NCBI GenBank assembly: GCA_026004215.1 | Contig: BPIR01000003.1 | Span: 438,879 to 502,878 of the forward strand | DNA length: 64,000 bases | Source: Candidatus Binatia bacterium | GTDB lineage: Bacteria; Desulfobacterota; Binatia; HRBIN30 | Reading direction: 5' to 3' | In this document: piece by piece, positions 38,092-47,937 of the stretch | Position numbering within the stretch: position 1 is the first letter of the stretch | Layout: every line of letters begins with the position of its first letter | Program-made: the position numbers and the translations under genes | Notes under the pieces: model-generated | What the model was told of the DNA's origin: nothing | Databases searched by the model: none | What the model saw: the letters and a program-made list of their open reading frames with translations, nothing else

Positions 38092-38496
38092 CTAGCGAGC
38101 CTCGAGCAAGTGGGCCCGCCCGACGGCATCATAGTTGACTAACGGCTGGTCCGTGGGCGCGGCGACAACCGCGACAATTCCTTGCGGCACGTTGTGCCGC
38201 CAAAGTTCGTACCATTGTTCGGCAAGTATCTTTCGATCGGACACCGGTAGCATTCCCCAAACTTGGGGGTCCACTCGTATAATCAGTAATCTCTCTCGGT
38301 GTTCGACGCCGCGGACGCCCGCACGTTCTCGCAAGCCCGTATCGTTGTGCAGCCCGGCCACAATTCTTTCCGGTGGGACCCAATGGGCCAGCGCCTGCGA
38401 AGGCACGTACAGGCCAATCGCGGCGTAGCCCAGAACACCCGCGAGGATCCGCCAGATCGGGCAGACCCTCGCAGGACGCGGCAAAGTCGCCGTCAT
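38092..38496 (-). CDS. hypothetical exported protein
   Basis: A 134-residue protein with an N-terminal hydrophobic segment (about 16-37, ILAGVLGYAAIGLYVPSQALA) that looks like a signal peptide or anchor. The rest (ERLLIIRVDPQVWGMLP, AEQWYELWRHN) is soluble and of unknown family. Its ATG shares ATGA with the stop of the large CehA-like gene, so they are translationally coupled and likely act together. The chosen start is supported by that overlap; a longer frame begins 54 bases upstream. Confidence 0.65.
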   Translation of the reverse strand: MTATLPRPARVCPIWRILAGVLGYAAIGLYVPSQALAHWVPPERIVAGLHNDTGLRERAGVRGVEHRERLLIIRVDPQVWGMLPVSDRKILAEQWYELWRHNVPQGIVAVVAAPTDQPLVNYDAVGRAHLLEAR

Positions 38497-41400
38497 TGTT
38501 GGGGCGGCGCAGGCGTCGGCTCGGGAGTGGGGAAGGCGATTCGATTCCATGGGATGTGTTCCCCCTCGCCCTTACGGAGCTCCTCTTCCCGCTGGCGCAC
38601 GCGTTCGCTGTCATCCATCACGCGCGGTGCTCCGTCGTCGTCCGCCTGAGCGCGCCCAATGAAGCGATTGACAAGCCGCACAAACCAGCTTCGGGCCGGC
38701 GGTTCTGCCTGCTGCGCGACCATGATCGCAGGAGGAAATACACCCGCCGTGGCTGCACCGGCCGAGCATGAAGGTGGCAGCGCGGGACACGTTGGCTCGC
38801 CAGTACCGGGCGCCAGGCTGATGCCGGAGTAGGTGTTGTCGCCGTCTCCATCCACGAAAATCGGGTTGCTCATCGCCCAGGGGAGCGCATCCTTGGCGAC
38901 GAGGTTCATGATCGGATCGACGGGCGGCGCCCCGGTGAGCGGGAGATTCTGGCTGGCCTCCACGATGTAGTAGCTGTCGCTACTCACCGTGTCGGTGATC
39001 GTCGCGTTGAAACGGACAACGTTGGCATTGGTTTGCTCGAACGGGTTGCTTGGGTTGGGGGCTACCGAGGGCGTGGTGGTGGTGTTGAAGCACTGAATCA
39101 CACAACCGTTTTTGATTATGCGAACTTCCTCGACGGGTACCCACGGAGCCGCTTGTACCTGGACATGGAGGTTCACCGAGCTCACGTTCGGGCCCAGCGT
39201 CTGCCCCATTGTTGCCGTCGGGCCTCCCGCATCCGCGGTAAACGAAACGTACGGGCCGGACGAAATGCTCATGTTGCCCGCGAGCACCGCGTTATTGAAA
39301 CCCTTGATGTCAACGGCACTTCCGGGCGGCGGAAAATCACCGGCACCCACATAGGTCCGCGAGTAGCCTGGAAGTTCGATGACGAGCCTGTGGGAATCCG
39401 ACACGCCTGTGCCCCACACGAAGTGGCGGGATCCGACTTTACCGACCTGAATCCCTTGATTGAGCAGGCTCAACCAGTCACGCCGCACGAGCTTGAGATC
39501 GGCAAAGCCGCTGCGGTTCCCGCCGTTGTCGATTTCCATCACGTCGAAATCGATGTTTCGGGTCCCGTTTGGGTTTTCGAAGCCGCTTCCGCACCCCGTC
39601 GTGGTGCACAGCGAGGCTTGGGGCACGACGTTCCGATCGAGCAAAATACGGTTGCAACCATTGGCCGCACCCGGAATGCTGCCACTGTTGCAACCGCATC
39701 TGCCGCCTCCCGTGCACTGCGCATCGGTAGTGCATGAGGTACCATCGTTGGTACCTCCGGCGCACGAGTTGCTCGCGCACCGGACGGGATAGAGCTGGCA
39801 AGTGTCCACTGCTCCAGGCGGGTTGAACCCGATGTTGTCGAACATTCCAATGTTCACGACACCGCCCAGCCCAGCGCGGGGATGATTGAGTTGTATAACT
39901 TGTTCGCCCACATCGAGGCACGCACCTCCAGGGCATTGGCCGTTGGTCGAACAGGCCTGCCCGTTTTTGCCTCCGCCAACGCACTGGAAGTTGCTTTGCG
40001 CGCGCAGCCGATCGTAAATCACGTTGGCACTGACACTCTCGTCTTCCACGGATCCCGCTCGGCGCAAGTTCGGGTCATAAATCGAGGGCCAAGAGTTAAT
40101 GTGCCCCCAAGCATTGGCCAGAAAAGGCGGATTGGGTACCGAGGTCGTGACCTCTGTGCCGACAATCGAGGCAATGAACGGTTGCATCTTGAGCTTCTTG
40201 ATCACGGGCGCGTAGTCGGTGTTGATGTCGTGGTCCGTGGACACCATGACCTCGAGCCCCTCACCCGCAAAACTCCTCACTCTGGCTTCGAGTGGGGCGG
40301 ACGAGTCCAGGCTACGGGCGGAGTGGATATGAAAATCCGCAGACATGTAACCGGTCGTGTCCACCACACGCTTGATCGTCTGGATACCAAGGTTCGTGGT
40401 TGCGTTACTGGAAACAGTGACCGACGGTACCTGGGTGATTGTGTACTCCGGCCCGCGTGAAATGGTGACCGTGTACGTACCGGGCTTGACGTCGACAGTG
40501 GCTTTCCCTTTGGCATCGGTATAAATGACGTTGACCTGCCCGCCGCCCGGCTGGGTTCCTGGAACTCCCGCTTCACCTTCGCTGGTATCTGCCCGGCAAA
40601 TGAAGCCGGGGTCGCAATCCGTGTCGGCGTTACAGTCGTGCCTGCGGCACCGTCCGTCGGACGCGCACACGAAACCCGAAGGGCAGCCAGGGCTACAGCG
40701 CACCGGCACCTTGTTGGTGCAAGTCCGGAAACAGGTATTCCCTGCGCCGCAGTCGCTATCGTTCGTGCAGGCTTGCGAGAGGTTGTTGGAGCACATGCCA
40801 TTGCGGGTATCGAACACGAAACTGGCGAACTCTCGTTTCATGTCGGGGCTGGGGCTCAACGATATTTTGGCGGGGATTCCGGTGTTCGTGTTCGCATCCC
40901 GCACCTCTACTTTGAGTTTGCCTGGTTTTGTGATGGCGATAGGTGGAATGGCGGTATTTTGGCCGGCAGTGACTGTAAACTGAGGAGTGTAAAAGTCTGC
41001 TTGCCCCGGCACCACCACGTGCGCCACATAATCGCCCTCGGGCAACAAAATCTTTTTAAAGCTGCTCTTGGTCCGCACAGCCGAGATCGGGGCGGTATTC
41101 AAAAGAGCCCACTGCGAGCCCAGGCCAGCGAAGCTCGGTCCACCTACTCGGACAAAGGTAATCGTTCCTTCCACCGGCGATGCCGGGCTCAGACGCCCGG
41201 AGACAGTACCAAGTAGCGAGGAAAGCGGAGTTGCGAGCAAAATGCTTTCCGGGTTGCGCTGGTCGCCAATGACCGACGCGGGGTCGTTGCGATCCCCCAC
41301 GATGATACGGCGTTTAAAGATGCGGGAAGCGTTGTTGGCGAGACTGGGGCCGATTAGCGTCGGCAGCGTGGCTGCAGAAAGAAAGCCTCCTTGCAGGCTC

Positions 41401-42362
41401 ACCATTTCGAACTGGCCCGCAACGGTCGTCTGCGTGCCGCCACTTGCGGGTCCGTTGGAATCGTCCGTCCCCTCGTCCGCAAAATATCCGTATGCGATGG
41501 CTCCCGCCTTCTTGTTGCGTGCGGCCAGGCCGTCCTTTTGGTCCACATTTCCGGGTACGGCGAAAAACGGTGCCGAAGTCAGGGCCGCAAGGACCGCAGA
41601 GGTACTAGAAAGATTCAGAACAGGATGAGTAAAGCCACGGCCCTTGTCGGGGGCAAACGGCATGAGTCCGCGTCCGCCCCACAGGAATACATCGAAGATC
41701 GGCAGCGACTGTGGATTTCCCGTTTGGTTCCAAACCTCGGTGGTGACGAAGAGTGTGCGCTGGTTATTGCATGCCTTGTACGTCGTACGTACGCGCAGCT
41801 TCGGGTTGCTCCGGGTGGAGCAAAGATCGGTTCCAGAAGTACAAGTGCCGAGCATAATCCCGTACACGGTGATCGCGGCACAGTCGGTGTCCGTGGGGCA
41901 GAGTGAATTGGACCCTTCGACGGTGGCGCACGGGTTGTTGCCGGCGGGTAACCCCCAAGGCACTTCATCGCCTTTGCGGAACAGGAAAACGTTGGCCAAG
42001 CTGAATCCGCCGGTGTTGAAGCCCTGCGGGAACTGGTCGTTGTGCTTCCCCTTTAGGCCCAAGTCGATCAAGGTCCCGCCGGTTTGCACGGCGTTGGAGG
42101 AGGTCAGGTCTACAGTCGCGGTTCCCCCAACGGTCGGAATCGTTTCCGTATCGATATTGTCAATGATGGCCACGATTTTTCCGTTGGTGAGGTACCAGTC
42201 ACCGACGCCCCCTGCCGCGTCTGTGCCGCCGAATAGAAAGGCGTTAGCATTTGCCGTGGTGACTTGCTCCGCCTTGCAAGGCCCACAGACAGCCTGCGCC
42301 CGCTTCGGCGGCAGCCCGCAAAACAACATGATGGCGGCGAGCAGCGAAAAGAATGGACGCAT
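38493..42362 (-). CDS. CehA/PHP-like secreted metallohydrolase with Cys-rich inserts
   Basis: A 1289-residue secreted protein. The signal peptide is about 1-24 (FFSLLAAIMLFCGLPPKRAQA). Around residue 672 a PHP-type motif ADFHIHSARSLD and STDHDINTDY supplies metal ligands, as in CehA/McbA phosphoesterases. A carboxypeptidase-regulatory Ig-like domain precedes it. Several Cys-rich stretches (such as CSNNLSQACTNDSDCGAGN) recall repeats common in Binatota-like secretomes. The C-terminus ends TPEPTPAPPQQ without an anchor. GAGGAGGG 8 bases before the ATG supports the start. The metal-dependent hydrolase role is by motif; the substrate is unknown. Confidence 0.78.
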   Translation of the reverse strand: MRPFFSLLAAIMLFCGLPPKRAQAVCGPCKAEQVTTANANAFLFGGTDAAGGVGDWYLTNGKIVAIIDNIDTETIPTVGGTATVDLTSSNAVQTGGTLIDLGLKGKHNDQFPQGFNTGGFSLANVFLFRKGDEVPWGLPAGNNPCATVEGSNSLCPTDTDCAAITVYGIMLGTCTSGTDLCSTRSNPKLRVRTTYKACNNQRTLFVTTEVWNQTGNPQSLPIFDVFLWGGRGLMPFAPDKGRGFTHPVLNLSSTSAVLAALTSAPFFAVPGNVDQKDGLAARNKKAGAIAYGYFADEGTDDSNGPASGGTQTTVAGQFEMVSLQGGFLSAATLPTLIGPSLANNASRIFKRRIIVGDRNDPASVIGDQRNPESILLATPLSSLLGTVSGRLSPASPVEGTITFVRVGGPSFAGLGSQWALLNTAPISAVRTKSSFKKILLPEGDYVAHVVVPGQADFYTPQFTVTAGQNTAIPPIAITKPGKLKVEVRDANTNTGIPAKISLSPSPDMKREFASFVFDTRNGMCSNNLSQACTNDSDCGAGNTCFRTCTNKVPVRCSPGCPSGFVCASDGRCRRHDCNADTDCDPGFICRADTSEGEAGVPGTQPGGGQVNVIYTDAKGKATVDVKPGTYTVTISRGPEYTITQVPSVTVSSNATTNLGIQTIKRVVDTTGYMSADFHIHSARSLDSSAPLEARVRSFAGEGLEVMVSTDHDINTDYAPVIKKLKMQPFIASIVGTEVTTSVPNPPFLANAWGHINSWPSIYDPNLRRAGSVEDESVSANVIYDRLRAQSNFQCVGGGKNGQACSTNGQCPGGACLDVGEQVIQLNHPRAGLGGVVNIGMFDNIGFNPPGAVDTCQLYPVRCASNSCAGGTNDGTSCTTDAQCTGGGRCGCNSGSIPGAANGCNRILLDRNVVPQASLCTTTGCGSGFENPNGTRNIDFDVMEIDNGGNRSGFADLKLVRRDWLSLLNQGIQVGKVGSRHFVWGTGVSDSHRLVIELPGYSRTYVGAGDFPPPGSAVDIKGFNNAVLAGNMSISSGPYVSFTADAGGPTATMGQTLGPNVSSVNLHVQVQAAPWVPVEEVRIIKNGCVIQCFNTTTTPSVAPNPSNPFEQTNANVVRFNATITDTVSSDSYYIVEASQNLPLTGAPPVDPIMNLVAKDALPWAMSNPIFVDGDGDNTYSGISLAPGTGEPTCPALPPSCSAGAATAGVFPPAIMVAQQAEPPARSWFVRLVNRFIGRAQADDDGAPRVMDDSERVRQREEELRKGEGEHIPWNRIAFPTPEPTPAPPQQ

Positions 42363-42503
42363 TTCGGATCCCTCCTCGTTTGCCTTCCCTTCTCCCGGGC
42401 AGCGGTGCTGTTTTCTCCGATTTGTCCCGCGACTGTCAAGTAAGCTCGCGCGAGACGTCAACCCACGGGGGCAGAACTGTTCGCTTGCAAAGAGGGATCT
42501 TAA

Positions 42504-43445
42504 ATGCCGGTCGCTTTTCGCCTGGATGCCAGGCTGCTACCCAAGTTCGGAGTGGTGGAAACGAGCGAAAACCACAAATCCGGTTTCGTCGCGCTGGTCG
42601 GGCGCCCCAATGTCGGGAAGTCGACGCTGTTGAACCGACTACTGGGGCAAAAGATCGCGATCGTTACCCCCAAGCCACAAACGACCCGAGGCCGAATTCG
42701 GGGGATTCTCACTCTGCCGGAAGCGCAAATTGTGTTCGTGGATACGCCGGGCCTTCACGAGGCGAAGACACTGATCAACCGAAGGATGGTGCAGGCCGCC
42801 GAGGAGGCCGTGGAGGAAGCGGACTTGGTATTGTGGCTCGTGGATGCAACCCAGGGAGTCACCGCAGAAGACCGGGCCATTGCAACTCGGCTCCAACGGC
42901 TCGGGCCGCGATTGACAGTGGTGCTCAACAAGATCGATCGGCTGAAGGCAAACGATCTCATCCCGATTCTCGCGGAGCTCGGGCGCTTGCTTCCGGATAC
43001 GGACGTCGTGCCGGTCAGTGCCACAGAAGGGGCCAACCTCGACGAATTGTTGCGTGTAGTAATTCATAAGTTGCCCCCTGGTCCGCGCTTGTACGACCCA
43101 GAGACGCTGACCGATCAAACCGAGCGCGCGATAGTCCAGGAGATCATCCGGGAGCAAGTACTTTTACAAACCAGGCAGGAAGTCCCTTACGCTGTGGCCG
43201 TGACGGTCGAAAGTTTCCAGGACAAAGGGAGCGCTGTGGTGATCCAAGCGACGATTCATGTGGAGCGCGAGACGCAAAAACCGATCTTGATCGGTAAGGG
43301 AGGAAGTCGGATCAAGCACATCGGACAAGCTGCGCGCGAGCAGATCGAGCAGTTGTTGGGGAAGAAGGTTTACCTGGAACTGTTCGTGCGGGTGCAAGAA
43401 GACTGGACGAAGGACCCAGCTCGCCTTCGTGAGTTTGGGCTTTAG
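42504..43445 (+). CDS. era: GTPase Era
   Basis: A 313-residue Era: GTP-binding domain with GRPNVGKST (33-41), the effector segment QTTRGRIRG, DTPGLHE and NKIDRLK, followed by a KH domain with GKGGSRIKHIG (about 265-280). It binds the 3' end of 16S rRNA during 30S assembly. GAGGG 8 bases before the ATG supports the start, giving a 27-residue N-terminal extension. It converges with the acyl-CoA ligase, whose stop is 6 bases away. Confidence 0.93.
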   Translation: MPVAFRLDARLLPKFGVVETSENHKSGFVALVGRPNVGKSTLLNRLLGQKIAIVTPKPQTTRGRIRGILTLPEAQIVFVDTPGLHEAKTLINRRMVQAAEEAVEEADLVLWLVDATQGVTAEDRAIATRLQRLGPRLTVVLNKIDRLKANDLIPILAELGRLLPDTDVVPVSATEGANLDELLRVVIHKLPPGPRLYDPETLTDQTERAIVQEIIREQVLLQTRQEVPYAVAVTVESFQDKGSAVVIQATIHVERETQKPILIGKGGSRIKHIGQAAREQIEQLLGKKVYLELFVRVQEDWTKDPARLREFGL

Positions 43446-43451
43446 TCGAGG

Positions 43452-45083
43452 CTATGTTTCCGAAAGAGGAGCGCCACTCGGGTGCGTTTCCTCTTCGACA
43501 CGCTTGATGGCCTCGGCCCGCAATTTACCCTTCTCGATTTTGCCTGTCGCGGTTCGCGGCAGTGCGCTTGGGTGAAGGAAGAATAGATGTCTCGGCACTT
43601 TGTAACTCGCTAAGCGGTTGCGGCAGAAGGCGATGAGATCGGGGGCAGCGACTTCGGCCCCGCTCCGCAACACAACGAACGCAGCGATGTTCTCTCCGCG
43701 CGCGGGGTGAGGTACGCCAACCACGTGCGCCGATTCCACGGCCGGGTGCTGTTGCAGCGTTTCTTCCACTTCCCGTGCGGCGACGTTGACCCCTGCAGTT
43801 TTGATCACGTCTTTCAGTCGCCCGACAAAATGCAGTCGCCCCGTATCATCGAGGAAGCCAAGGTCGCCGGTGTGAAAAAAGCCTTCGGAATCGAACGTTT
43901 CTTCCCGCGCCACTTTGTAGTAGCCCTCCATGAGAGTGACGCCGCGCACGCAAATTTCTCCCGCCATGCCGGCTGCCAAGGTGCTGCCGGTGTCAGGGTC
44001 TCTGATGCAAATCTCGGTACCCGGAAGCGGCTTTCCGCAGGTTTGTGTGCGGATTTCCAATGGTTCGTCCCAATCCGCGCAAGCCACACAAGTGGCGGTT
44101 TCGCTGAGGCCGTACATCCCTACGGCGTAATGTGGTTGTACGAGCAAGCGGGGCGCGAGGGGATGTGCAGAACCTTTGCGCAAAGCGAGTTGCCGACGCG
44201 GGAAGTCAGGGTGATCGAGAAGCGGCCCGGCTTGGTGCCAGCCAGCCATGATGGTACAGCGTTCTCGTTCGAGTAGATTCAAGGCGCTTTGGGGCTCGAC
44301 CCGTTCTTGCAGCACCACACGCCCGCCCCCGCTCCACGTGGCCAGCAGGCCGAGGACGAAACCGCCCGTCCAAAACAAGGGCATGTGCCCCCACCAGGAG
44401 TCGCTTTCATCGATGCCGAGAGAACGGGAAATGCGTTCGGCGGAGACTAAGAGCGCTTCGTGACAGTGCACAACGGCTTTCGGGCGGGCCGTCGTGCCCG
44501 AAGTGAAGAAGATTACCGCCCGATCACTTGGATGAACCTTGGTTTTCATCGCCTCGACAAAACTTGCGCGAGCCGCCACGCTGCTGGCCGCACCTGCCGC
44601 ACGGTGTGACCCGGCAGGGAAGAAGCGTGCGCGTCGCAGGTTCGGAAAGCCTGGATGAAAAAATGGTTCTGCCTCGGAACCTTGTGCGATTTCGGGTAAC
44701 AGCACAGCCAGCTCCGACCGGAAGTCCCGCGAGCGAAACGAGCTCATGCTCACGAGAATCTCGACGTCGGCATGATGTAGCGCATAAGCAATTTCGTGCG
44801 GCTTCCACAAAGTGGACAGCGGAACCACGACGGCGCCCAGATGCCAAGCGCCGAAGGCATAGAACACCCATTCGGGGCGATTCGTGCAAATGAGTCCCAA
44901 ATGGGTTCCCTTGGTCACGCCGAGTTCGGCGAGCCAGTGGGCTGCCCGCGCCACGTGGCTGAGCAATTCCAATCCGGAAAAGCGCTCGGTAACGGTTCCC
45001 TCCGGAGCGAACGCCAACATTTCTCGCGTACCGAATCGCGCAGTGGCGTCTTCCAAAAATTCAGCAAGGGTCCTCGGGGCCAC
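43452..45083 (-). CDS. AMP-dependent acyl-CoA synthetase/ligase
   Basis: A 543-residue member of the ANL superfamily that activates a carboxylic acid with ATP and CoA. Motifs: FFTSGTTARPKAV (P-loop, about 208-220), GMYGLSET, HTGDLGFLDDTGRLHFVGR and the catalytic-Lys region PRTATGKIEKG. The frame is open about 90 codons further upstream inside the adjacent CoA-transferase; I chose the GTG at 45081-45083, which follows GGAG and gives the normal N-terminus. It is last in a three-gene acid-activation set. Confidence 0.85.
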   Translation of the reverse strand: MAPRTLAEFLEDATARFGTREMLAFAPEGTVTERFSGLELLSHVARAAHWLAELGVTKGTHLGLICTNRPEWVFYAFGAWHLGAVVVPLSTLWKPHEIAYALHHADVEILVSMSSFRSRDFRSELAVLLPEIAQGSEAEPFFHPGFPNLRRARFFPAGSHRAAGAASSVAARASFVEAMKTKVHPSDRAVIFFTSGTTARPKAVVHCHEALLVSAERISRSLGIDESDSWWGHMPLFWTGGFVLGLLATWSGGGRVVLQERVEPQSALNLLERERCTIMAGWHQAGPLLDHPDFPRRQLALRKGSAHPLAPRLLVQPHYAVGMYGLSETATCVACADWDEPLEIRTQTCGKPLPGTEICIRDPDTGSTLAAGMAGEICVRGVTLMEGYYKVAREETFDSEGFFHTGDLGFLDDTGRLHFVGRLKDVIKTAGVNVAAREVEETLQQHPAVESAHVVGVPHPARGENIAAFVVLRSGAEVAAPDLIAFCRNRLASYKVPRHLFFLHPSALPRTATGKIEKGKLRAEAIKRVEEETHPSGAPLSET

Positions 45084-45106
45084 GACTGCTCCGTAACCGG
45101 GTGCGC

Positions 45107-46306
45107 CTATTCGCAGATTCCCGCTGCGCGCAATGCGGCGATTTCCTCTGTGGATTTTCCCAAGAGCCGAAGGCATTCTTCGGTGTGCTGTCCGAGCTCC
45201 GGTGGAGGTATGCGCAGCGAGCCAGGTGTTTCGCTCATCCGAAAGATGACGTTCATGGTGCGAAACGGTCCGAGCCGCGGGTGTTCCCACTCCGCCACCG
45301 AGCCCAAGACGCGCAGTTGCTCTAGTTCGAAGAGCTCCTTCAGGGAATTGACCTTGCACGCGGGTACGTCATGCCTCTGGCAGAGCTCGATCCAGTGCGC
45401 ACACGTGTTCGTTCGGAAGATTTCCTGTAGCGTGGAGACGACAAGCTCGCGGTTTGCACACCGAGCCGTATTGGTGGCAAACCGCGCGTCTTGGAGCAGA
45501 TCTTCGCGCCCTAAGGCAACGCACAAGCGTTTGAAAAAAGCATTCGTGAGGCAGGCGAGGATGAAGTACCCATCGCTGGCCGCGAATGCTTGGTAGGGCA
45601 CAAGGTCGGGATGGCCGTTGCCGAACTTCGGGTAGTCGTAGCCGGTGTTCAAGTAAGCGGTGGAAATGTCGGCCAGAAGGGAAATGACGGCGTCCAGCAT
45701 GGTCAGGTCAATGCGCTGCCCGACTCCGGTTTTTTCGCGATGGAACAACGCCAGCGCGATGGCGTAGGCACAGTAAATTCCCGACGAAATGTCCGCCACT
45801 GGGCCTGCCGCCTTGGCCGGGGGTCCGTCGGGAAACCCGGTCAAACCCATCATACCGCCGGTGGCTTGTAAAATGAGATCCATGCCAGGTTGTTGTGCCA
45901 TCGGACCGCGATCCCCGAACGCCGTTATCGAGGCATAAACCAAGCGAGGATTGATAGCGCGCAAGTCTTCGTAGCCGAGGCCGAGACGATCCATCACACC
46001 CGGCCGAAAATTTTCCACAACGACATCGGCTCGAGCCACCATCTCCCGGGCAAGTTGGGCACCGGTAGGGTGTTTAATGTCGACCGCCACCGATCGTTTG
46101 TTGCGATTCAGACCCCAAAAGTTGTAACTCCCGATTCGCGGGTCGGCTCCCCGCGCATACCGGATACTGTCCCCGCGGCCGGGTTTTTCGATCTTCCACA
46201 CGTCCGCACCCATGTCGCCCAACAACGTCGTGCACCATGGTCCTGCAGCTTGATGGCTGAAATCAATCACGCGAATACCTCTGAGAGGGCCCATGTTTTC
46301 CGACAT
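45107..46306 (-). CDS. class III CoA-transferase
   Basis: A 399-residue CaiB/BaiF enzyme. N-terminal GIRVIDFSHQAAGPWCTTLLGD; the nucleophile motif GPVADISSG places Asp172. It lies between two acyl-CoA ligases, 23 bases and 4 bases from its neighbours, so the three likely share one transcript. It may recycle CoA among pathway acids. Substrate unknown. Confidence 0.85.
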   Translation of the reverse strand: MSENMGPLRGIRVIDFSHQAAGPWCTTLLGDMGADVWKIEKPGRGDSIRYARGADPRIGSYNFWGLNRNKRSVAVDIKHPTGAQLAREMVARADVVVENFRPGVMDRLGLGYEDLRAINPRLVYASITAFGDRGPMAQQPGMDLILQATGGMMGLTGFPDGPPAKAAGPVADISSGIYCAYAIALALFHREKTGVGQRIDLTMLDAVISLLADISTAYLNTGYDYPKFGNGHPDLVPYQAFAASDGYFILACLTNAFFKRLCVALGREDLLQDARFATNTARCANRELVVSTLQEIFRTNTCAHWIELCQRHDVPACKVNSLKELFELEQLRVLGSVAEWEHPRLGPFRTMNVIFRMSETPGSLRIPPPELGQHTEECLRLLGKSTEEIAALRAAGICE

Positions 46307-46310
46307 CGTT

Positions 46311-47897
46311 TCAACCTCCTTTGGTCAGTGTTGCTGCCGTGCCTGGAGAGACGAACCAGGACTTGAGAGTTGCCAAATCCACCTTGTTGGCCGCGTTGCG
46401 CGGCAGAGACGCCACAAATTCAACGCGCCGTGGCTTTTTGAACCCGGCCAGATGACGCCCGGCAAATTCGGCAATGTCTTCGGCGCTTGGGGTCGCTCCA
46501 GGCCGAGGCACGATCACGGCCGTGACTTGCTCGCCCCATTTGGGATGGGGCGTCCCAATTACCGCAACCTCCGCGACTGCCGGGTGGCGCCGCAGAACTG
46601 TCTCCACCTCCACCGGAGATACATTCTCACCGCCGGTAATGATGAGGTTCTTGATCCGCCCCGTGATGTAGAAGAACCCGTCTTCGTCGCCCCGCCCGAG
46701 GTCGCCACTGTGGAGCCAGCCGTCGCGCAAAACTTGATGGGTCGCCCGCCTATTGCGCCAGTAACCGAGCATGACGGTCGGGCCACCGATGACGATCTCC
46801 CCTTCTTCCCCCGGTGCAGCCCAACTGCCGTCGCTCTTACGGATTCTCACGATGACGTGCGGGTTTTGGCGGCCAATCGTGCCGGGACGATCGAAGACTT
46901 CGCCCCCGCGAGCCATTGTGACGCCATCTGTGGCTTCGGACTGCCCGTAAGCCTCGATGATTTCTGCACGCGGGAAAATTTCCCTTAAAGAGCTCTTCGC
47001 GTCCATCGGCGTGAAGGCGCCTCCGACCGAAACTTTTCGGACGCGTTCTTCCACCGGCGCTGGAACTCGGCCGCGGGCGACCACGTCGGCAACCATCCCG
47101 CCGATCAACGTCAAGTCCGTGATGCCGTAGCGGGCCGCGGCCCACAGGATTTCTTCTAGATCGAATCGCGGAAACATCACGACGGTGGCCCCGAACAAAA
47201 TGCGGCACAGCACATGGGAAACAAAAACTGGGGTGTGGCTGAGCAAACTGATCGCAGCGCCGATTTCCGTGCCGTTATCGCCCCGCGCGCTCGAACACGC
47301 GAGCGCGGACCAAAACAAATTGGCGTGGCTCAGCATGACGGTTTTGGGCGTGCCCGTCGTACCCGAGGTGCTGGCAAGCACGGCTGCGGGAGCTTGGCGA
47401 GACCCTTGGGAGCCTCGGCTTCCGCTGGCGCGAGAGCGGTGCATGATGCGAACGGCGGCGCCCGGTACACTGCCGGCCGCAACGACGGGTGCCTCGAGCT
47501 CTCGCCAAACGGATTCCAACGCGGCCACCGAGACGTCATCGAGAACCAGCGCTTGGGCCATGGTGCGTTCGAGCGCCTCGCGCATTTCTTCGGGAGTGGT
47601 GCGGATTCCAATGGGAACGGCCACACCTCCGAGTGTCCAAGCAGCGTAATGGCACGCTACCGCCAGCGGGCTGTTGGCGACCCGGAAAGCAACCCGCGCA
47701 TGGTCCGCGCAACCGGCAGCCCGTAAAAAAGCGGCAAGTTCTTCGGCTAAATCCGCGATGGCAGAATAAGGCCAGAGGCGGTCCTCGTACACGATGCCCC
47801 GCTCATCGCCCAGGCGTTGAGCCTGCAGCCGTAAAAAAGACGTCGCAGTGGGAAGCAACAACGATTTCGGCTTCCACGGTGGTCGCGCGCCCGCCAT
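46311..47897 (-). CDS. AMP-dependent acyl-CoA synthetase/ligase
   Basis: A 528-residue ANL superfamily ligase. The adenylate-forming motif is ASTSGTTGTPKTVMLSH (about 169-185), with EAYGQSEATDG, SGDLGRGDEDGFFYITGR and the C-terminal PRNAANKVD lysine region. It is the first gene of the three-gene set and ends 4 bases before the CoA-transferase. It is not an obvious close duplicate of the 43.4-kb ligase. The acid substrate is unknown. Confidence 0.87.
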   Translation of the reverse strand: MAGARPPWKPKSLLLPTATSFLRLQAQRLGDERGIVYEDRLWPYSAIADLAEELAAFLRAAGCADHARVAFRVANSPLAVACHYAAWTLGGVAVPIGIRTTPEEMREALERTMAQALVLDDVSVAALESVWRELEAPVVAAGSVPGAAVRIMHRSRASGSRGSQGSRQAPAAVLASTSGTTGTPKTVMLSHANLFWSALACSSARGDNGTEIGAAISLLSHTPVFVSHVLCRILFGATVVMFPRFDLEEILWAAARYGITDLTLIGGMVADVVARGRVPAPVEERVRKVSVGGAFTPMDAKSSLREIFPRAEIIEAYGQSEATDGVTMARGGEVFDRPGTIGRQNPHVIVRIRKSDGSWAAPGEEGEIVIGGPTVMLGYWRNRRATHQVLRDGWLHSGDLGRGDEDGFFYITGRIKNLIITGGENVSPVEVETVLRRHPAVAEVAVIGTPHPKWGEQVTAVIVPRPGATPSAEDIAEFAGRHLAGFKKPRRVEFVASLPRNAANKVDLATLKSWFVSPGTAATLTKGG

Positions 47898-47937
47898 GCG
47901 GCGGGCAGTTAACGATTGTTCGGACGAGGTGTCAAGC

